Assembly (NCBI RefSeq): GCF_000426745.1
Contig: NZ_AUFY01000008.1
Span: forward strand, 1 to 64,000
Source of the DNA: Veillonella montpellierensis DSM 17217
Lineage (GTDB): Bacteria > Bacillota > Negativicutes > Veillonellales > Veillonellaceae
Direction of reading: 5' to 3'
DNA length: 64,000 nt
The position numbers and the translations under genes were made by a program. The notes beneath the pieces are model-generated. The model worked only from the letters and a program-made list of their open reading frames with translations, was not told the DNA's origin and did no database searches. Shown here piece by piece: positions 32,267 to 42,752 of this stretch (position 1 is the first letter of the stretch; each line of letters opens with the position of its first letter).

Positions 32267-32999
32267 GCCTATCTCCTTCAACACTAAATGTGCGCTCCAC
32301 AATTTCTTTTTTGAAAGTCCTATCCACAGGACCAGCGGCCATCAACTGATGATTGATACAAACTACATATTCAAAATACATGGGCACCGTATGTAATGCA
32401 TGATGCACTACTACTATCGTTTTTCCCTCCTCACGCATCGCTTGCAACACATCCATAATGACATGCTCCGCTTGCAAATCAATGCCTTTTAGTGGTTCAT
32501 CGAGCAAATACATATCTGCATTTTGTACCAATGCCCTCGCTATAAAAGCGCGCTGTTGTTGTCCACCCGACAATTCATTAATCTGATGCTTAGCCAAATC
32601 TTGAAGTCCCACCGTTTCTAATGCACCATACACCGCTTCATAATCTTCTTGTGTTGGTCGTTTACCAATACCAATATGCTGATAGCACCCCATCAAAACG
32701 ATATCAAATATAGTGGCAGGAAAATCCCAATTAACGCTACTATGTTGCGGTACATAGGCCATACTGTAGCAATTAGGTTCTACTGGATGATGGTCTTTGT
32801 CATACACCGTAATCGTACCTCGATCAATCCGTTTCATCCCCATAATAGATTTTAATAACGTACTCTTTCCTGCTCCATTAGGTCCGATAATAGCCGTTAC
32901 CACACCTCTAGGAATTTGTAACGAATCAATATATAATACCTGTTGCCGATTATACGATACACAGACTTGTTCCAATGCAATAGCACATTCTGTTTTCAT
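32235..32999 (-). CDS. Metal ABC transporter ATP-binding protein
   Basis: ABC ATPase of 254 residues that powers the importer. It shows Walker A GPNGAGKST (about 37-45), a Q-loop in YVPQHSSVNWDFP, the signature LSGGQQQR (about 143-150) and Walker B YLLDEPLKGID. QHSSVNWDFPATIFDIVLMG is typical of the Mn/Zn family. AAGGGG precedes the ATG. It is encoded between the substrate-binding protein and the two permeases. Confidence 0.92.
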   Translation of the reverse strand: MKTECAIALEQVCVSYNRQQVLYIDSLQIPRGVVTAIIGPNGAGKSTLLKSIMGMKRIDRGTITVYDKDHHPVEPNCYSMAYVPQHSSVNWDFPATIFDIVLMGCYQHIGIGKRPTQEDYEAVYGALETVGLQDLAKHQINELSGGQQQRAFIARALVQNADMYLLDEPLKGIDLQAEHVIMDVLQAMREEGKTIVVVHHALHTVPMYFEYVVCINHQLMAAGPVDRTFKKEIVERTFSVEGDRHGEFFDTLCR

Positions 33000-33097
33000 A
33001 AAAACCCCTTATGTTCCTCTTATACACACATAGCTGCTCAATCAACCAGGGATTCTGATTGACTAGCAGCTATGATATAACTTATGTTACTATACTA

Positions 33098-34057
33098 TTA
33101 TTTTAACGCTTGTACGATGGTATCCACATCATATTGCATCATGCCAATGTAAGTACCTTGTTCTGTACCTTCATCGCCAAGAGAATCGGTAAATAATTCA
33201 CCGCCCACAGTGACTTGCCAGCCTTTAGCCGCCACTGCTTCTTGTAAAGCTTCAATCGATTTTGTAGGTACGGACGACTCTACAAAAATAGCTTTTATTT
33301 TATGGTCTGCAATAAAGTTAGCCAATGCATCTACATCTGCTGCATTCGCTGCATCTTCTGTAGTCACGCCTTGAATACCTTTGACTGCAATGCCATAATC
33401 TCTAGAGAAATAGCCTAGTGCATCATGAGCAGTAACTAATACACGCGATGTTTCTGGAATCGATGCAATTTGTTCTTTCACTTTTGCATCTAAGGCAGTT
33501 AATTTATCGGTATACGCTTTACCTTGTGCTTCATAGTACGCCTTATTAGCACTATCTTTTTCACTTAACCCCTTAACAACTGCTTGGGTCGCCATTTTCC
33601 AATTATTTACAGAGAACCAAATATGAGGGTCTTTACCCACTTCTCCGTCTTCTTCAAAATCTAGCAATGTGTTTTCTGGAATTAAGGAGCTCGCATTGAT
33701 GACAACTTTGTTCTTCTTCGCTAAATTTTCTAACGTTTCTTCTAACTTACCTTCTAATTCTACCCCATTGTACACGATTACATCCGCCTGTTCTAAGGCC
33801 TGTACATCAGCAGTAGTAGCCGAATATACATGAGGATCCACACCTGGTTTCATTAAACCTTGTACTTCTACTTTGTCGCCCCCTACTTGACGAGCTAAAT
33901 CCGCTAACATAGTCGTAGTCGCAACGACTTTAATTTTTTTATCTGCTGGTGCCGCTTGCTTTGTAGAGCCACATCCCACATATAGAAAAGAGCAGATAAG
34001 TAGGCTAATCATAGCCACTATGATGGTCATCATAGATTTTTTAGTTGATTTACACAT
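33098..34057 (-). CDS. Metal-binding lipoprotein of ABC importer (TroA/ZnuA family)
   Basis: Cluster A-I metal-binding protein, 319 residues. The start at 34055-34057 is favoured by AAAGGAGG; it gives a lipoprotein signal peptide with lipobox YVGC and Cys29. The TroA-like fold shows VVATTTMLADLARQ, the first His in GVDPHVYS, the second in DPHIWFSVNNW, then VTAHDALGYFSRDY and a Glu in FVESSVPTKS. There is no His-rich loop, which argues for Mn or Fe over Zn but does not prove it. Its promoter at 34091-34118 carries a small inverted repeat. Confidence 0.9.
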   Translation of the reverse strand: MCKSTKKSMMTIIVAMISLLICSFLYVGCGSTKQAAPADKKIKVVATTTMLADLARQVGGDKVEVQGLMKPGVDPHVYSATTADVQALEQADVIVYNGVELEGKLEETLENLAKKNKVVINASSLIPENTLLDFEEDGEVGKDPHIWFSVNNWKMATQAVVKGLSEKDSANKAYYEAQGKAYTDKLTALDAKVKEQIASIPETSRVLVTAHDALGYFSRDYGIAVKGIQGVTTEDAANAADVDALANFIADHKIKAIFVESSVPTKSIEALQEAVAAKGWQVTVGGELFTDSLGDEGTEQGTYIGMMQYDVDTIVQALK

Positions 34058-34090
34058 AGAACAACCTCCTTTATCAACAATATAGGTCAT

Positions 34091-34118
34091 ATTGTAGCAC
34101 ATTTCTGTAAAATGTAAA
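34091..34118 (-). promoter_or_regulatory. Promoter with possible operator for the metal ABC operon
   Basis: On the minus strand TTTACA (34113-34118) and TACAAT (34091-34096) are 16 bp apart. Between and over them lies the inverted repeat CATTT-CTGTA-AAATG (34100-34114), placed where a metal-responsive repressor could block transcription. I cannot name the repressor. Confidence 0.5.
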
Positions 34119-34239
34119 TAAATTTTGTACAATTTATTATATGCATATATGACTATATATTGTTATATCTAGTTTACAGTCGTTCTACTCTAGCTTTTAC
34201 AGCCCTCTAATCAATCATTGTATCGTCTAATAAGTATAT

Positions 34240-34270
34240 AAAAAACCACAACGCAAAATACGTTGTGGTT
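34240..34270 (-). terminator. Terminator downstream of tRNA-Arg
   Basis: A perfect 10-bp stem (AACCACAACG with CGTTGTGGTT) and 7-nt loop, followed on the minus strand by TTTTTTATA. It lies 13 bp after the tRNA CCA end. Confidence 0.8.
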
Positions 34271-34282
34271 ACTCATTAATTA

Positions 34283-34359
34283 TGGTGCGCCTAGCCGGAA
34301 TCGAACCAGCGACACATGGTTTAGGAAACCACCGCTCTATCCTACTGAGCTATAGACGC
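34283..34359 (-). tRNA. tRNA-Arg (anticodon CCU)
   Basis: A 77-nt cloverleaf with encoded CCA. The acceptor arms GCGTCTA and TAGGCGC pair with one G-T wobble; the D-arm AGCTCAGTAGGATAGAGC, an anticodon loop TTCCTAA with CCT, and the T-arm containing GGTTCGATTCC are all present. CCU reads AGG arginine codons. Confidence 0.95.
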
Positions 34360-34409
34360 ATATGATATATCACTATTATACAAAATACTGATTCCTACGC
34401 AATAGAAAA

Positions 34410-34706
34410 TTACAAATTCCAAGGCCGAGACCAATCCACTTGTACTTCAATCGCCGTCCACATACGGGTTAAGGCTAGTTTCAAATTATCTAAGGAGCTA
34501 ACTGGTAATACTGTAACCGTTTCATACGTATTAAGACCTACTGCATTTTTTATCGTCTGCTCCGTTGTTAAATACGCCTTAACTTTATCGGCCCATTCTT
34601 GTTCCGGAAGAACCACGGTAAGTTCTTTTGTGTCTATATTATATGCAATATACCCATTGCTAGTTATACCATAATGAATCGCCACATGGAATACAGTATC
34701 TGCCAT
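34410..34706 (-). CDS. Small protein of unknown function
   Basis: A 98-residue soluble protein that I do not recognise. It has GAGGG upstream of its ATG and ends 50 bp before tRNA-Arg on the same strand. The sequence reads like a real alpha/beta protein (VAIHYGITSNGYIAYNIDTK, then ELTVVLPEQEWADKVKAYL) without transmembrane or signal segments. The N-terminal half suggests strands, the middle a helix. No domain is assigned. Confidence 0.6.
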   Translation of the reverse strand: MADTVFHVAIHYGITSNGYIAYNIDTKELTVVLPEQEWADKVKAYLTTEQTIKNAVGLNTYETVTVLPVSSLDNLKLALTRMWTAIEVQVDWSRPWNL

Positions 34707-34915
34707 TTTCCAACCCTCATTTTCTATATCCTATACCTATTAAAATCATGCACATTCTATCGAGCCTCTAACGTTGACCGCTTCGTCATGTATACGCTTA
34801 CTACGCCAACATATGCATATACTTATATGCGCTCATAAAATGATATCACTTCATTATATCATAGTATATACGCTATACATACTATTTTATATCTTCTATG
34901 TAAAAGTTTCTCTGT

Positions 34916-36256
34916 CTACTCCTCGCACAGGCAAGAACTGCCCCCACTCTTCTTGCTAGGAACATCCGACATGACAACAGGCATAGTCGTACTGCCTGTA
35001 GGCAATATGTTAATCGTAAATGCATCACCCAATATGTCTTGTGCCATAGCCAATGCTTCTTCTACGGTGGTGGCCATCTTTGCCCCTGTTTGCTCAATAA
35101 TGGACCTATTTTTCTCTAAGGTTACAAAAATATGTGTATAGGTTTGTAAGTCTTCTACTACGTGCAAAGAAATAAATCCTGGCACCGTAAATCCTTTACG
35201 CAATGCCATTTCATGTTCCTTCGGATTATCATAGCGAAACCAATTGATAAATTCTGGTGGTTCCTGACTATCTTCTAATTCCATTAGTAAAATAATAACG
35301 CCGCCAGGGCGAACTGCTTTTGTCGCATTATCCTGTGTTTTAATACCTTGATATAAATTAATATCTTTAGGATACCCTCCAGCAGAGGCGATAACGCAAT
35401 CGGCTTTAGCCGTAATCGGCACTTTAAAGATTTCATCCACCGTATGAATTCCATCTTCCCAAGCCTGTTGCCAATGCCCCGTCACAAAACGAGCTAATTG
35501 GTTGTCTGCATTATTAATGACGTTGATCAAAAAGTCTGCATTCAGTGCCTGTGCATGTTCCAATTGATCGGCATGCATGCGATTGGTGCTAATATTGCTA
35601 CTGTAATTATCTGGATTACACCCACCGCCTACTGTATCCGATAAGCATAGTACATGATTTTTTTGAATCGCTTCATAGGACGAAATGCCTGGTAATACGG
35701 CTTTGCGACCAGCCCCATAACCAGCCATCATGTGGTATACCAAACCGCCCGTTAAAATAACACGGTCCGCATCTAAGGCTAATTCATTAATTTCAATCGG
35801 TACTCCGCGCGATGTCACCCCTTGATGGCGGTAGTGACAGTCCTCGCTAACGGCACAACTGTGTTTAATGCGTACGCGTCTACACACATCTTCACCGTAA
35901 CACATGCGATGTTCTGCCTCTGATTGTTTTCGATGGGCTCCATAGGCGACTAATAAAAATATATCCGTATCTGGAATGCCTGCATCATTTAAATAGTCCA
36001 GCAAGGTTGGTAAAAATCGTTCATAGTGAATCCAAGCTCGCGTAATATCCGATACGACGATGCAAACCGTTTCACCAGGATGAACAATCATATGTAACGG
36101 TGGCGTCCCTACTGGATGCTCTAAGGCATCTACTAAGGCCTTTTCTGTATTCATAATCGCTGGATACGGCGCTCCCGTTACTACATGCAGCACTCTCTCT
36201 TCTGGTAACGATACCGTTACCGATCCTTTTCCATATTTTAATTCATACTCTGCCAT
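34916..36256 (-). CDS. larA: Nickel-dependent lactate racemase family protein
   Basis: LarA proteins interconvert 2-hydroxy acids with a nickel-pincer nucleotide cofactor. The 446 residues show the N-terminal domain with RVLHVVTG, ITRAWIHYERFLP, LLVAYGAHRKQSEAE, and GGLVYHMMAGYGAGRKAVLPGIS, the block holding the His and cofactor-binding Lys of the family. The ATG at 36254-36256 follows GAGAGGA; a longer frame is possible. Lactate is a plausible substrate given the likely lactate-using host, but family members also act on other hydroxy acids. Maturation genes larB, larC and larE are not in the window. It ends in an odd SGGSSCLCEE tail. Confidence 0.85.
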   Translation of the reverse strand: MAEYELKYGKGSVTVSLPEERVLHVVTGAPYPAIMNTEKALVDALEHPVGTPPLHMIVHPGETVCIVVSDITRAWIHYERFLPTLLDYLNDAGIPDTDIFLLVAYGAHRKQSEAEHRMCYGEDVCRRVRIKHSCAVSEDCHYRHQGVTSRGVPIEINELALDADRVILTGGLVYHMMAGYGAGRKAVLPGISSYEAIQKNHVLCLSDTVGGGCNPDNYSSNISTNRMHADQLEHAQALNADFLINVINNADNQLARFVTGHWQQAWEDGIHTVDEIFKVPITAKADCVIASAGGYPKDINLYQGIKTQDNATKAVRPGGVIILLMELEDSQEPPEFINWFRYDNPKEHEMALRKGFTVPGFISLHVVEDLQTYTHIFVTLEKNRSIIEQTGAKMATTVEEALAMAQDILGDAFTINILPTGSTTMPVVMSDVPSKKSGGSSCLCEE

Positions 36257-36330
36257 GTATTGTCCTCTCTCTGTTGTATAGGCACGCCCAACTTCTACGC
36301 TATATACCATCTGTTATATATAATAATATC

Positions 36331-37557
36331 CTATTTGTTACGTTCTACCTCTACCGTTTTTTCAATTTCTACTTGATCGGCTTCTACTTGACGCACCGTA
36401 TGCGCCTTACGTTGCCATAAATCACCGCGCATAACGGCCTGTTCTCCAAAGCGATCTGCCAAGTCATCGAGCGTTTCTGTTAACGCCTCTTGCGCGACTT
36501 CTGTGGCAAACAAGGAGGTTTGCACGACAGGCTCACATAATTGCGATACCGATAAGCCTAATAAACGAATCGGCTTGTGACTATCTATTTTATCATATAA
36601 ACGCCGTGCCACTTCGTATAAAACATACTCACTATCCGTAGCGGTATGCAATGTTTTTTGTCGTGTAAGTGTTACAAAATCGTGATACCGAACTTTTATC
36701 GACACCGTCTGTCCCATCATATGTTGTTTGCGCAACCTACGTGCTACACGATGAGAAAAATAACGCCATTCGCAATCGATCAATTCTGGATCCGACAAAT
36801 CCATTTCATAGGTTTCTTCATTGCCCACCGATTGCACACGCCGTTCATACTCGACGGGACGATCATCTATGCCGCGACTCATATCATAAAATCGTTTTGC
36901 CATCGTGCCACAATAAGGGATCAGTGGTCGTTCATCTGACAAGCGTTGTATATCGCCTAATTTGTAAAAGCCCCCTTCGTGCAAGCGCTTTTCCGTATGT
37001 TTACCTACGCCCCACAAACGTGATATGGGTAAGTCTTTTAAAAAATCGATTTCCTTACCATAGGGAACGATAACAAGGCCGTTTGGCTTATCAATATCAG
37101 AAGCTATTTTGGCTAACAATTTATTCGGCGCAATGCCAGCGGAAATAACTAGGCCCGTTTCCCGTAACACGCGCGCTTTAATATCCTTGCCTAATTCATA
37201 GGGTCCCTTAAACATATGGCCCATGCCAGACACTTCCAAAAAAGCTTCATCTAACGATAAGGGTTCAATGTACGGAGTATACTGTGCCATAATTTCATGA
37301 ATCTGTTGTGATACTTGATGATACCGTTCCATCCGTGGTGGGACAAAGATGCCTTCTGGACAAAGTTGATGAGCCTTCATCGCCCCCATCGCCGACGTAA
37401 CACCAAAGACACGGGCCTCATAGGAAGCAGTAGCCACGACGCCACGTGCAGAAAGACCGCCCACAATAACAGGGCGGCCTCTATATTCTGGATGATCCAG
37501 TTGCTCCACAGACGCATAAAATGCATCCATATCCACATGCATAATCCAGCATCTCAT
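36331..37557 (-). CDS. dinB: DNA polymerase IV (Y family)
   Basis: Error-prone translesion polymerase, 408 residues. Visible are the catalytic DMDAFYASVEQ at the N-terminus, YEARVFGV, SLDEAFLEV and the helix-hairpin-helix GVGKHTEKRLHE. A beta-clamp-binding motif, QTSLF, lies near residue 345. The start lies 3 bp after the arsR stop and GGAG is within arsR, so the two are translationally close. larA follows at 75 bp, suggesting an arsR-dinB-larA transcript. Confidence 0.94.
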   Translation of the reverse strand: MRCWIMHVDMDAFYASVEQLDHPEYRGRPVIVGGLSARGVVATASYEARVFGVTSAMGAMKAHQLCPEGIFVPPRMERYHQVSQQIHEIMAQYTPYIEPLSLDEAFLEVSGMGHMFKGPYELGKDIKARVLRETGLVISAGIAPNKLLAKIASDIDKPNGLVIVPYGKEIDFLKDLPISRLWGVGKHTEKRLHEGGFYKLGDIQRLSDERPLIPYCGTMAKRFYDMSRGIDDRPVEYERRVQSVGNEETYEMDLSDPELIDCEWRYFSHRVARRLRKQHMMGQTVSIKVRYHDFVTLTRQKTLHTATDSEYVLYEVARRLYDKIDSHKPIRLLGLSVSQLCEPVVQTSLFATEVAQEALTETLDDLADRFGEQAVMRGDLWQRKAHTVRQVEADQVEIEKTVEVERNK

Positions 37558-37560
37558 AGA

Positions 37561-37896
37561 TTACTCCGGCTTGTCTTCCAAACGACAATATTTAATCTGT
37601 GCACAAATGCATTCATCCTTAGTTTTATACAATTGAGGAAGAATGTGTAGTATACTTTCAAAGGTAGATTCATTGATGGAATATCGTGTCCACAATCCAC
37701 TGCGTTTAGAATTGACCACGCCTGCATCAATTAAAATCTTCATGTGGTAACTTAATGTTGATTGAGATAAATTAAAGCTAGCTAAAATATCACAAGCACA
37801 TAGTTCATTGCAAGACAGCATATCCACAATGTGTAATCGTGTTTCATCACTGAGTGCTTTAAAAACAGCAGCTAAACGCTCATACGAAACTTCCAT
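37561..37896 (-). CDS. ArsR/SmtB-family metalloregulator
   Basis: A winged-helix repressor of 111 residues. It has the ArsR arrangement FKALSDETRLHIVDML, then ELCACDIL (Cys33, Cys35), an As(III)-type cysteine motif at the start of the recognition region, and STLSYHMKILIDAGVV as the DNA-reading helices. More Cys residues lie near the C-terminus (DECICAQIKYC). AAGGAG precedes the ATG, and the inverted repeat at 37927-37940 is a likely autoregulatory operator. No arsenic resistance genes are adjacent; the genes downstream are dinB and larA. Confidence 0.9.
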   Translation of the reverse strand: MEVSYERLAAVFKALSDETRLHIVDMLSCNELCACDILASFNLSQSTLSYHMKILIDAGVVNSKRSGLWTRYSINESTFESILHILPQLYKTKDECICAQIKYCRLEDKPE

Positions 37897-37926
37897 AAAA
37901 ATTCTCCTTATGTTGCAAACAGAAAT

Positions 37927-37940
37927 TTGATACTTATCAA
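37927..37940 (-). promoter_or_regulatory. Candidate ArsR operator
   Basis: TTGATA and TATCAA form a perfect 6-bp inverted repeat with a 2-bp centre, about 30 bp upstream of the arsR start. The position and symmetry fit an ArsR-family operator; binding is inferred. Confidence 0.55.
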
Positions 37941-38180
37941 CAATGTATCTTTATCTATTTTATATTATATACAAAATAGTTAATTAAATCTATTTTTTTA
38001 AATAATTCTATATCACATTCTATGCATAGTATACATAACTATTTCATATACAGTGTATATACATCATCATGCTTTATCACGCATATACTAAATTAACCAC
38101 ACGCATGTATGTGTGGCACATACTATACGCATGGTTAACTTAGAATGACGCTATGCTATAAATGCTAGGTAATAACTAGC

Positions 38181-39503
<1,323 letters not shown>

Positions 39504-39555
39504 CTATTTTAATACATTTACCCGTGTATTGTCCATGAGTAAAGTATCCGTTCCA

Positions 39556-40974
39556 TCACTTACCCGCAATAATCGCATACATTTCTTCTAGTCCCCATTG
39601 TAAGGCGCCTATATCTATATTCGAATAATTAATAATAAATTGATGCGTACATATATCGCGGTGTGTATTCTTTTGATAGTACTCTGAAAGTGCTTTAATA
39701 TGGATGCCTTTCTCATGACAACATGTAATAAACTCCGTATCACTCATCGTCGTATCAAGGGTTATCACATAGTGTAAGCCTGAGCTATTTTCTTGAATAC
39801 TCAAGTACGGATATAGAGAGCTTGCTTTCATCGTGTGAATGACTTGTTGTCGCTGTTTACGGTAATAGGTGCGCATGCGATTAATATGGCGCTCAAAATA
39901 TCCTTGTTCAATCAAGTCTGCCAACGTATATTGCTCAAAGTTCGACACCGTCGAACTACAATAGGTCATAGTTTCATGATAGATGTTCATGAGCGATGGT
40001 GGTAATACCATATAACTAATACGAATGGTAGAGGCCAAACTTTTAGAGAACGTATTCATATAAATAACCGATTGACTCGTATCAATGCTCGCCAAAGTAG
40101 GAATCAGCCTTCCTGTCAGTCTAAATTCACTATCGTAATCATCTTCAATTATATAGCGATCCGAGGAAGCTGCGGCCCACTGTAGTAATTCTTGGCGGCG
40201 CCCTATGGATGTCACCTTTCCTGTAGGAAAATGATGCGATGGGCTCAAATGCAAGACTTGTGGGGCCGCGTGGATAATGTCATCCATAACAACGCCCTCC
40301 TCATCTAACCGTGCATAGGTACACGTCCGTTGATGTTGTTTGTAAATATGGGAAAGTTTCGAATAACCAGGATTTTCCAAGCAGTATACATAGTCTTGCT
40401 GCAACAAATGAATGAGAATCGTATATAAATATTCTGTGCCCGCTCCTATAATGATTTGATCAGCCTCAACGGGCATATTTCTAAAAACTCGTAAATACCC
40501 TGCCACTGCCCGTCGCAGCGCATAGACCCCTGCTGGCGGTGATGTAGCCATCAACTCTTGTTGCCCATAACTCATGCGATGACGCATCAATTTTGACCAC
40601 ACGCTAAAGGGAAACGCCTGTTGTGGTGTGTCGTTGGCCGTCAAATCCAATCGATACGACGGTGGAGCGATAACCGCCGATGTATCCCTTTCATACACCA
40701 CCTCTTTGATGGTTGGCGTATCGCCTTTAACGATTTGTTCCATCACATAGTAACCGCGCCTAGGCTTGGTGTAAATATAGCCTTCCGCCATTAATTGTTC
40801 ATACGCCGTAGTAACCGTAATCACGCTAATTTGTAAATGGTTTGCCAAATGGCGTTTCGACGGCAACTTGTCATGTGCTTTCAAATGACCATTGACTATG
40901 TCCATTCGTATATACTCATATAACTGGGCGTATAAGGGAGATGTCACGTCTTCTCGCAATTCATAGGTAATCAT
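39556..40974 (-). CDS. pdxR: MocR/GntR-type regulator of vitamin B6 synthesis (PdxR-like)
   Basis: An N-terminal GntR winged helix (about 1-70, DKLPSKRHLANHLQISVITVTTAYEQL without its flanks) is fused to a fold-type I aminotransferase-like domain with NTFSKSLAS (PLP lysine near 310) and the D-x-Y pattern in IIEDDYDSEF. The 472 residues match the MocR layout. It is transcribed away from pdxS across a 107-bp intergenic region, the usual arrangement for PdxR, which activates pdxST when PLP is low. GAGGTT precedes the ATG. Confidence 0.88.
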   Translation of the reverse strand: MITYELREDVTSPLYAQLYEYIRMDIVNGHLKAHDKLPSKRHLANHLQISVITVTTAYEQLMAEGYIYTKPRRGYYVMEQIVKGDTPTIKEVVYERDTSAVIAPPSYRLDLTANDTPQQAFPFSVWSKLMRHRMSYGQQELMATSPPAGVYALRRAVAGYLRVFRNMPVEADQIIIGAGTEYLYTILIHLLQQDYVYCLENPGYSKLSHIYKQHQRTCTYARLDEEGVVMDDIIHAAPQVLHLSPSHHFPTGKVTSIGRRQELLQWAAASSDRYIIEDDYDSEFRLTGRLIPTLASIDTSQSVIYMNTFSKSLASTIRISYMVLPPSLMNIYHETMTYCSSTVSNFEQYTLADLIEQGYFERHINRMRTYYRKQRQQVIHTMKASSLYPYLSIQENSSGLHYVITLDTTMSDTEFITCCHEKGIHIKALSEYYQKNTHRDICTHQFIINYSNIDIGALQWGLEEMYAIIAGK

Positions 40975-40993
40975 ATAACCTCACATCTGGTTC

Positions 40994-41045
40994 TATCAAA
41001 AAATATCAAAATGGTTATTTTAATAATATCACATAAGTGTATACT
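40994..41045 (+). promoter_or_regulatory. pdxR-pdxS intergenic control region
   Basis: Two direct copies of TATCAAAA (40994-41001 and 41004-41011) lie between the divergent genes, followed by TATACT at 41040-41045 as a possible -10 for pdxS. MocR regulators bind paired direct repeats, so these copies are candidate PdxR sites. No good -35 was found, which fits an activated promoter. Confidence 0.4.
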
Positions 41046-41081
41046 AGACACATCACTATTGATGAACACGTAGGAGGAATT

Positions 41082-41957
41082 ATGAACAGAGAACAACATG
41101 CATTAAACAAAGAACTAGCACAAATGTTAAAAGGCGGCGTAATTATGGACGTTACCACACCAGAGCAAGCTAAGATTGCCGAAGAAGCCGGGGCCTGTGC
41201 CGTTATGGCGTTAGAGAGAATTCCAGCGGACATTCGTGCTGCTGGTGGCGTATCACGCATGAGTGATCCCGCTATGATTCAAGGGATTCAAGCCGCCGTA
41301 TCCATTCCCGTCATGGCAAAATGTCGCATTGGTCATTTTGTGGAAGCCCAAGTATTAGAGGCCATTGATATTGATTATATCGATGAAAGTGAAGTACTAT
41401 CTCCTGCAGATACCATACACCACATCAACAAACGCGACTTTCACGTACCCTTTGTATGTGGCGCTAAAGATCTAGGAGAAGCGTTACGACGTATTAACGA
41501 AGGGGCCGCTATGATTCGCACCAAAGGCGAACCAGGTACGGGCAACGTAGTACAGGCCGTAAGCCATATGCGCCTTGTGAAGAAACAAATCGCTCACATT
41601 AAAAGCTTGCGCACCGATGAATTGTATGACGTGGCCAAATCATTACAAGTTCCATATGAACTTGTCGCCACCGTTCACGCCACTGGCACATTGCCGGTAG
41701 TCAACTTTGCCGCAGGTGGCATTGCCACACCAGCTGATGCGGCACTTATGATGCAACTAGGTGCAGACGGTGTGTTTGTAGGGTCTGGCATATTTAAATC
41801 TGGCAATCCTGCCCAACGAGCTGCTGCCATCGTGCAAGCGGTCACCAATTATCAAGATGCAGCATTAATCGCACGCGTATCCAGTAATTTAGGAGAAGCC
41901 ATGGTCGGTATCAACGAAGCAGAAATCGAATTACTCATGGCAGAGCGAGGTCAGTAA
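41082..41957 (+). CDS. pdxS: Pyridoxal 5'-phosphate synthase subunit PdxS
   Basis: PdxS joins ribose 5-phosphate, glyceraldehyde 3-phosphate and ammonia into PLP in a dodecamer with PdxT. I start it at the ATG 41082-41084 after GGAGGA, giving 291 residues. The two catalytic lysines are Lys80 ([10 protein letters not shown]) and Lys148 (RTKGEPGTG). [16 protein letters not shown] and [15 protein letters not shown] are further hallmarks. pdxT follows after 1 bp. Confidence 0.97.
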   Translation: MNREQHALNKELAQMLKGGVIMDVTTPEQAKIAEEAGACAVMALERIPADIRAAGGVSRMSDPAMIQGIQAAVSIPVMAKCRIGHFVEAQVLEAIDIDYIDESEVLSPADTIHHINKRDFHVPFVCGAKDLGEALRRINEGAAMIRTKGEPGTGNVVQAVSHMRLVKKQIAHIKSLRTDELYDVAKSLQVPYELVATVHATGTLPVVNFAAGGIATPADAALMMQLGADGVFVGSGIFKSGNPAQRAAAIVQAVTNYQDAALIARVSSNLGEAMVGINEAEIELLMAERGQ

Positions 41958-41958
41958 G

Positions 41959-42522
41959 ATGAGTAAAAAAATTGCGGTTCTCGCTTTGCAAGGTGCTTTT
42001 ATCGAACACGAACGCCTGTTAGCCACGCTCGGGGTAACTACGGTGGAACTTCGTCAGTCACAAGATGTACTCCAATCGTATGACGGCTTAATTTTACCCG
42101 GCGGTGAAAGTACGGTACAGGGCAAATTATTACGAGATATGCATATGTTAGAACCTTTGCGGGAACAAATTAACCAAGGGCTCCCTACATTTGGTACCTG
42201 TGCTGGCATGATTTTACTCAGTGAAAGTACAACCAATGATCGGCGCTCCCATTTACAAACTATGCCGATTACCGTGAAACGAAACGCCTATGGCAGACAA
42301 TCTAGCAGCTTTATAACGACTGCTTCCGTCACTCATGTGGGAATGGTGCCTATGCATTTTATTCGGGCGCCTTACATTGAATCCGTCGGTAGCGATGTGG
42401 AAGTGCTCGCCACTGTGGATGATATGATTGTCGCCGCTCAATACAAAAAGCAACTAGCCGTTTCCTTTCATCCAGAAGTAACAGATCATACGGCCATGCA
42501 CGAGTATTTCTTATCCTTATAA
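41959..42522 (+). CDS. pdxT: Pyridoxal 5'-phosphate synthase glutaminase subunit PdxT
   Basis: The glutaminase that feeds ammonia to PdxS, 187 residues, class I amidotransferase fold. Visible: LALQGAFIEHE, LPGGESTV, nucleophile Cys81 in FGTCAGMI, and the His-x-Glu pair in FHPEVT near residue 170. It starts 1 bp after the pdxS stop, within the GATGAG junction. The downstream region holds an orphan CRISPR mini-array rather than a clear terminator. Confidence 0.97.
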   Translation: MSKKIAVLALQGAFIEHERLLATLGVTTVELRQSQDVLQSYDGLILPGGESTVQGKLLRDMHMLEPLREQINQGLPTFGTCAGMILLSESTTNDRRSHLQTMPITVKRNAYGRQSSSFITTASVTHVGMVPMHFIRAPYIESVGSDVEVLATVDDMIVAAQYKKQLAVSFHPEVTDHTAMHEYFLSL

Positions 42523-42615
42523 AAGGAGTCATGTACATTGAACATACAGTACATATGTGTCTATATACAAGAACGTGTACATCAAGGCACCAATCCAGTT
42601 CTCTAAGTATATGCC

Positions 42616-42752
42616 ATAAACAAGAATCCATGCAGTAGTTAACATTGACTGTTAGAGTAAACCCTACTGTTACTTTTTCTAAGCTACCTATGCGGTAGTT
42701 AACGAGCAACGCGATCCTTGACGGAGTCGCCTATATTTCTAAGCTACCTATA
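42616..42752 (-). CRISPR. Orphan type I-F mini-array (one full repeat, two partial, two spacers)
   Basis: The stretch 42676-42703 is identical to the 28-bp repeat of the main array, in the same orientation. It is flanked by exactly 32 bp on each side (42644-42675 and 42704-42735). The right one is followed by the first 17 bases of another repeat (42736-42752); the left one is preceded by a degenerate repeat whose last 13 bases match with one change (42631-42643). No cas genes are adjacent; the main locus is 12.6 kb away. Confidence 0.88.
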
